Shown here: piece by piece, positions 59,501 to 64,000 of the stretch | Layout: the number at the start of each line of letters is the position of its first letter | How positions within the stretch are numbered: the stretch's first letter is position 1 | NCBI GenBank assembly: GCA_010094045.1 | Contig: ML986588.1 | Location: 124,001 to 188,000, forward strand | From: Lojkania enalia | Taxonomy: Eukaryota; Ascomycota; Dothideomycetes; Pleosporales | Direction of reading: 5' to 3' | DNA: 64,000 bases | The notes under the pieces: model-generated | Told to the model about the DNA's origin: nothing | Databases searched by the model: none | The model's input: the letters and a program-made list of their open reading frames with translations, nothing else | Program-made: the position numbers and the translations under genes

Positions 59501-60664
59501 GCCCACATCATCGAAAGTTTGCCTGAAGTCACGAAATTTCTGATTGCTTAGCGCTTTGATTGGTGACGTATAAATGGCTTTGGTCATATGTTTTGCGGCC
59601 AGAGCGATAGCATATTCTGCCACCACAGTTTTGCCTGCGGATGTATGTGCAGCAACAAATACGGAGTCGCCATGCTCAAGATGATAGACTGCTTCTTTCT
59701 GGAATGTGTCCAATTCGAATGGCCATTCCCGTGCCATCTCGGGTACCAACTCTCGGAAATTGGAGATGTCTCTATTGATATCGACCATGTGAGCCCATTC
59801 TCGGCCACCTTTCCTCGTAGATGCTAGACTGAGAGGACCATGGGGAGCAAGAGCTGGAAACTCGACAGGTAGGAGAGAATCAATTTCTTCGTTAGCTTGG
59901 GTTGCACCCTCGTTGTTAGGGGTCGGAGGACTATGTACACCAGACAGCCTTTCGTCACCTTCATCTTCAGCGATATCTTTAACCTTGGAGGGTACAAGTT
60001 CCTCCTCAAGAGCTCTCTCAACTTCTTCCGCTGCCTTTGTATCCGGCGCTATTCTTTGTTGGAGGCCAAGGCCGCGGGAGAAACCGGGTGGGATTTCCAG
60101 AAGACATCCTTCAGAACCAAAATTTATCACACGATCCAGACCCCCTGGCTTCTTGATATTCGAAGTCTCTTGTCCAAGGATAGCTTCATCCTCGATGGCG
60201 GCAATGGCTTCTACGCCGTCTAAGCCCCCGGGAGCAAATGGGAAAAATCCGGCTGCCCCTCGAACAAATTCGGCCCTATTAGCCGGCTTCCTTAGAAGGG
60301 AGGTCGAATTTTTTGCTGTAGCAGAATTTGCCGGCACCGTGACCTCCTTGTAGCCTGTAACCCGACCCTCTAGTCCTTCGCGAGTGAAACGGATAATTGT
60401 GCGAGTCTGAGTCGGAGCAATTTCAAAAAGTCCATGATAATTGGTTGGAGCATTCCACCGCTGCTGCAACTGATTAAGCCATCGAGTACTGAAAGAAGTT
60501 GAGGGTGTAAGAAATTCCGCCTCAAGTTCTTTCTTAATGCTCTCTTTTGATTTCTCGAGGCGCTTAGGTGGACGACGCTCGAATGAAAGCGGATCTATTT
60601 CATCTGCGCTAACAGAAGCACCGGCTAGTGTGGTATTCTTAAGAGCTCTTTGAAGTGCCTCCAT
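56553..60664 (-). CDS. ski2: Ski2, cytoplasmic exosome-cofactor RNA helicase
   Basis: Six minus-strand exons, 60664-57956, 57908-57632, 57580-57393, 57339-57160, 57112-56646 and 56586-56553, encode 1284 residues. I chose [10 protein letters not shown] as start; the frame extends 58 codons upstream but that part is unlike the family. The Ski2-like core has [16 protein letters not shown] near 340, [15 protein letters not shown] near 426 (DEVH box), [16 protein letters not shown], and [15 protein letters not shown] Gly/Arg-rich insert (about residues 540-592) occupies the arch region. The end is [15 protein letters not shown], family-typical. Ski2 with Ski3 and Ski8 threads mRNA into the cytoplasmic exosome for 3'-5' decay. 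Confidence 0.95.
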
Positions 60665-61071
60665 GGGGAGTTGCGGCTGGATTGTGCGGGAGTGGCGTAG
60701 ATTTAGACAACTGCATTGATGACGATGTCGACAAATAGTCTCTTCGCTTGGCGGGGCATCGGCAGAGGCACGGACCAACCGCGGGGTCAACGTCCACGGA
60801 GCAAGACTCACAATACGCCAGATGAACTGCTGTCTCATAGGGTGCGACTCTTCTAATTACCTCCTGCTCTAAATAGAGCCCTTTACGCCCGCATCGATGA
60901 GCAATCGTCACTACGAAAGCTACCGCCCATACAATTCCATCATCAGCCAATCGCGTGCTCAGACTTTCCTCTTTTTAATGACTATAAACAATGCCTTCGA
61001 GACCGCGCAAGACGCCACCCTATGCATTAAAAAAGGGACTTCTGGTTTTCTTAGAGCACGCCTACCATTTC
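60665..61071. other. Intergenic, Ski2 promoter and Csm3 3' region
   Basis: About 400 bp. An open frame continuous with Ski2 (60665-60838) is taken as leader. No other feature. Confidence 0.4.
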
Positions 61072-61977
61072 CTAGAACATGCCTTCCATTTCCGCCATGG
61101 CCTGCATCTCGTCTGCAAACATATCGTCCTCCATGTTTACAATTCTAGGCGGCAAGGTTGCTGATGTAAGAGAGGCTTTGGGTGCTCCACCTTCCGCTAG
61201 CAATGCATCCAGCTCATCCTCGCTAGGCTCGTCTCCTCCATTGACCGAATCCTCCTGCAAACGCAAAGGAGCCTCCTGCTTCTGCCGGTCTTGTCCAGGG
61301 TCTTCTATGGTATCTACGGGAATATTCTCCGTCTGATCATCGTTTCGATTCTCTGTCCTTTCCAGCGCCCTTTCACCGTCCCCAGGCACTTGCTCCGTGA
61401 TATTTTTTTGCTTTGCCTCATCTATCCATTCCTTCCTCATGTACTGAATTCGCTTTGAGTGCCCCACTTTTTCAATCATGGCAAGACCATCGGCGAACTT
61501 TGCGCGCGGATAGAGATCATCGAGCCACAACTGGTACATGTTTAACATTCGTGCAATATCCCCGTACTGTGACATTGTCAGCGCTCCGCGAGCAGTTAAA
61601 GCGGTTTCGACATACCTCGTGGCCTTTCCCTTTAAACCTTAACCGCTCTTTGGAGATTCTGCAGAGCCTCGGAATGCCCTCAGCGGAGAGAAGCCTGGGG
61701 ACATGTAAGCTTTTGGTACGTGCGATTGGCCCGACTTCGCAAACTTATTATCATCAAGCTTGGGTATCGGCTTCCGTTTCTTGACTATCTCAATCTCTTT
61801 TTCGATGCCGATATCTGAAGTTGCTGTTGTGACATTGTTTCGGTGTGGCTGAGGGGCCTTTTGTGCCTGGATATTACTTGTGTCAAAAATGTCCTGGCCG
61901 TCTACCATGCCGTTCAGGATCTCGTCTAGCTCGTCGTCCGAGGGAATATTGTCGCGGATGGGATCATCTGGAGCCAT
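61072..61977 (-). CDS. csm3: Csm3/Swi3/Tipin, replication fork protection complex subunit
   Basis: Three minus-strand exons, 61977-61745, 61694-61616 and 61566-61072, encode 268 residues. The first intron uses a weak donor (AA|GTTTGC); this choice gives the expected join PKLDDNKLLSAEGIPRLCR. The Swi3 domain continues RLRFKGKGHEYGDIARMLN, then YQLWLDDLYPRAKFADGL and IEKVGHSKRIQYMRKEWIDE. The C-terminus is acidic with PSEDELDALLAEGG and ends EDDMFADEMQAMAEMEGMF, probably the RPA-binding type motif of Tipin relatives. It works as obligate partner of Tof1, encoded at 24.2-27.9 kb here. Confidence 0.92.
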
Positions 61978-62465
61978 TGTTCTCCTCAAAATGTTCCTCG
62001 GTGGGATGCGTACAAATTGATGGCGGGTTGAAAATACAATGCCATGCGGAGAGTGAATCACGGTTTCGATCGGTTGGATGATAGGAACACGACACAACGA
62101 AAATGACTACGCGTCAATCCGTGGACGCGTTGAATGCCAAGCCGATGACATAATAACCCTAAGAAAGCCCTGCCGCCATTAGCGTAGAGCTTAATTGGAA
62201 CTTCATTTTCGGGAGCAGGGTTTAACACACCATACAGCGAAAACCTATTCACTCAAATAGTGCACTCCACACTAGTGCCGTAACTGACTGGCTATTCTTG
62301 CTGCAACTACTTCATTACCTGGACCAGATTGACAACCCAACTCCGCTTACCAACTCCATCACCATACTTCACTTGCATGCACTTTCTTGAAGCTTTCACC
62401 ACCAGTAAGCGTTGATCGCCGCGCTGACACCTAGGTAGGTTTATCGTCGCGCAACTCTCCTTGCA
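61978..62465. promoter_or_regulatory. Divergent promoter region, Csm3 and THOC1
   Basis: About 490 bp between divergent start codons; it should serve both genes. No specific site is claimed. Confidence 0.4.
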
Positions 62466-64000
62466 ATGGCAGTACCAGATGTGTCACCGGCAAACAGCAT
62501 GGCTATGAGGCTCAACAGCCTGCTAAACCGCGCAAACATAATCAAGCAGAGCTCTTCCATCGACCCACCGCTCCAGGTTTCGAAGCTCGCCACCGATGAC
62601 GGGCCTCTTTTTGTGCGAACATTGGATGACAAGGATATGCATTCCACTGCCTTTGAAACCGCTTCTAGGAATGTCTTCTATCGCATCCTTGTAAGGCAAT
62701 CCATTGCCACGATTTGAATAATGGCTTACCTCCGCTAGGCCCAGACTCCAATAACCCATCCATCGTTTGTTTCGATATGGAATCTTCTCGACATTCTCCA
62801 GTATTGCGGTGATCGAGGTGGGTAGCTTCGAACTTTATCAATGCGTGCTATTAAGTTGCGCAGATTTGTGTTCGCCACAGCTAGTATTGCTTCTCGTCGA
62901 AGAGCTGCTTGACAGCCAATCCATCGATGGGTGCAGGATTGTTTTTAGTTTCTTAGAGTCGAGAAGAGAAGCTATTATTGCGGTAAGTAGTATTCCTCCA
63001 ACTTGGTGTTATCACTCACACTCTCTAGAACACATCAAAAAACAAAGACCTCGTAATTCTGCGAATGTGCAATGAGCTTCTTCGCCGTTTATCGCGCGCT
63101 GAGGATTCTGTCTTTTGTGGGCGCGTATACATATTTCTTTTCCAAAGTTTTCCATTGGGCGATAAGAGCTCCGTGAATTTGCGTGGGAACTTTCATGTGG
63201 AAAATGTGACGACATTCGAGGATTATCTCAAATTATCTGTTCCCGAAGAGAATGATATGAAAATAGATACAGACAGGGCTACAGAAGACGTAGAAGATCC
63301 CTTGAACATCGAAGATTCGGATGCTAAACTAATGGGGTCCGAAAAAAGTGCGAAGGAGAAATCGAAGACTTTGGACATCGACGCCCTTTATCCAGTATTT
63401 TGGTCTCTGCAGCACTCATTTTCAAATCCTCCTAGGCTTTTCGAACAGGAGAACTTCAAGCACTTTCAGAAGGGCCTGGAGGCAACGCTCGCGAAGTTCA
63501 AAGAGGTGCCTAAAGTCATACAATCAGGAGATTCCGAACGCAAAAAAGCGGCCAATCCCGAATTAGATGACAACCATGATGAGTTTGCAAATACATTCAA
63601 CCCTAAGTACCTCACTAGCCGTGATCTATTCAAGCTTGAGGTACGTTTTACATGGGCTTTCGCGGCAGACCTATGATTAATTACATGCAGCTGAGCGATC
63701 TTGCCTTCCAACGGCATATCCTAGTCCAAGCGCTTATCCTCATCGACTTTCTCCTGACACTGACGGAACGCTCAAAAAAGAAGCCTTACTATCTAAACGC
63801 GCAGAAGGCTATGCAGTATGCCTTCACGCTCCGTGAGGAAGATGTAAGTCCATGCCTCCCCTCACTCCCCCGCCGGCTATGGCCACCTCGCTGTGCCACC
63901 GTGATCACCATCCTTTCGGCTGACCGCAAAGCACAGACCGAGTGGGCGTTGGGCATCAAGAATTCCATCGCAAATTACCTGCAGGAGGGTCCAGATGGCA
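62466..64000 (+). CDS. hpr1: THO complex subunit Hpr1/THOC1, 3' partial
   Basis: Six exons so far: 62466-62690, 62739-62817, 62864-62982, 63029-63640, 63691-63843 and 63937 to the window end. All junctions are GT-AG and in frame, giving at least 417 residues. Diagnostic stretches are NVFYRILAQTPITHPSF, LLDILQYCGDRDLCSPQL, LRMCNELLRRLSRAEDSVFC, GRVYIFLFQSFPLGDKS (strongly conserved in THOC1), FHVENVTTFEDYL, YPVFWSLQHSFSNPPRLF, FNPKYLTSRDLFKLELSD and FQRHILVQALILIDFLL. The THO complex couples transcription to mRNP packaging and export and limits R-loops. An acidic linker sits around residues 175-210. The C-terminal part lies beyond the window. Confidence 0.93.

Noticed and set aside
60665..60838. 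58-codon N-terminal extension of Ski2
   Set aside because: The extension is Cys/His-rich and unlike Ski2 N-termini; [10 protein letters not shown] at 60664 is a better start.
1..64000. CRISPR array, bacterial operons or organellar genes
   Set aside because: No regularly spaced repeats, no Shine-Dalgarno-led operons; introns and gene families are nuclear fungal.

Overview
The window is nuclear DNA of a filamentous ascomycete (Pezizomycotina). The signs are many short GT-AG introns (about 45-65 nt), gene-dense conserved blocks on both strands, and typical fungal families: HET, fungal-type HNH, Ish1/Msc1 repeats, zinc-cluster-less transcription-factor-domain proteins, and a fused betaine lipid synthase. 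I cannot fix the class. For most genes I rebuilt the exon chain by hand and checked that exon lengths sum to a multiple of three.

Layout. 1-13.5 kb: an RBR ubiquitin ligase cut by the left edge, a small predicted mitochondrial protein, an Ish1/Msc1 stress protein whose promoter carries CRE and STRE sites, an F-box protein with an internal duplication, two small unknown proteins, a short-chain dehydrogenase and a transcription-factor-domain protein. 13.5-22.8 kb: an AT-rich accessory island with one small secreted protein, a dead HET gene, two diverged tandem copies of a dead HNH nuclease gene, and one unrecognised open exon. 22.9-43 kb: mitochondrial 3-hydroxyacyl-CoA dehydrogenase, Tof1, a Ser/Pro-rich unknown protein followed by a 70-A/24-C tract, a hotdog thioesterase, TFIIH subunit Tfb2, Aquarius, complex I 21-kDa subunit and betaine lipid synthase. 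43-64 kb: proteasome ATPase Rpt5, tRNA-Arg(CCG), a trimethyllysine dioxygenase next to an enoyl-CoA hydratase, Rer1, an importin-7/8 type karyopherin, Ski2, Csm3/Swi3 and THO subunit Hpr1/THOC1 (cut by the right edge).

Functional links. Tof1 and Csm3, the two partners of the replication fork protection complex, lie in the same window about 33 kb apart. Trimethyllysine dioxygenase (carnitine synthesis) and enoyl-CoA hydratase (beta-oxidation) are convergent neighbours 126 bp apart, and a third fatty-acid enzyme lies at 23 kb. Aquarius, Ski2, THOC1 and Tfb2 all act in transcription or mRNA processing and decay. The clearest unusual signals are the decayed HET/HNH island with its duplicated, mutated HNH copies, the series of 13-23 nt micro-exons in ordinary metabolic genes, and the long homopolymer junction at 30.6 kb.
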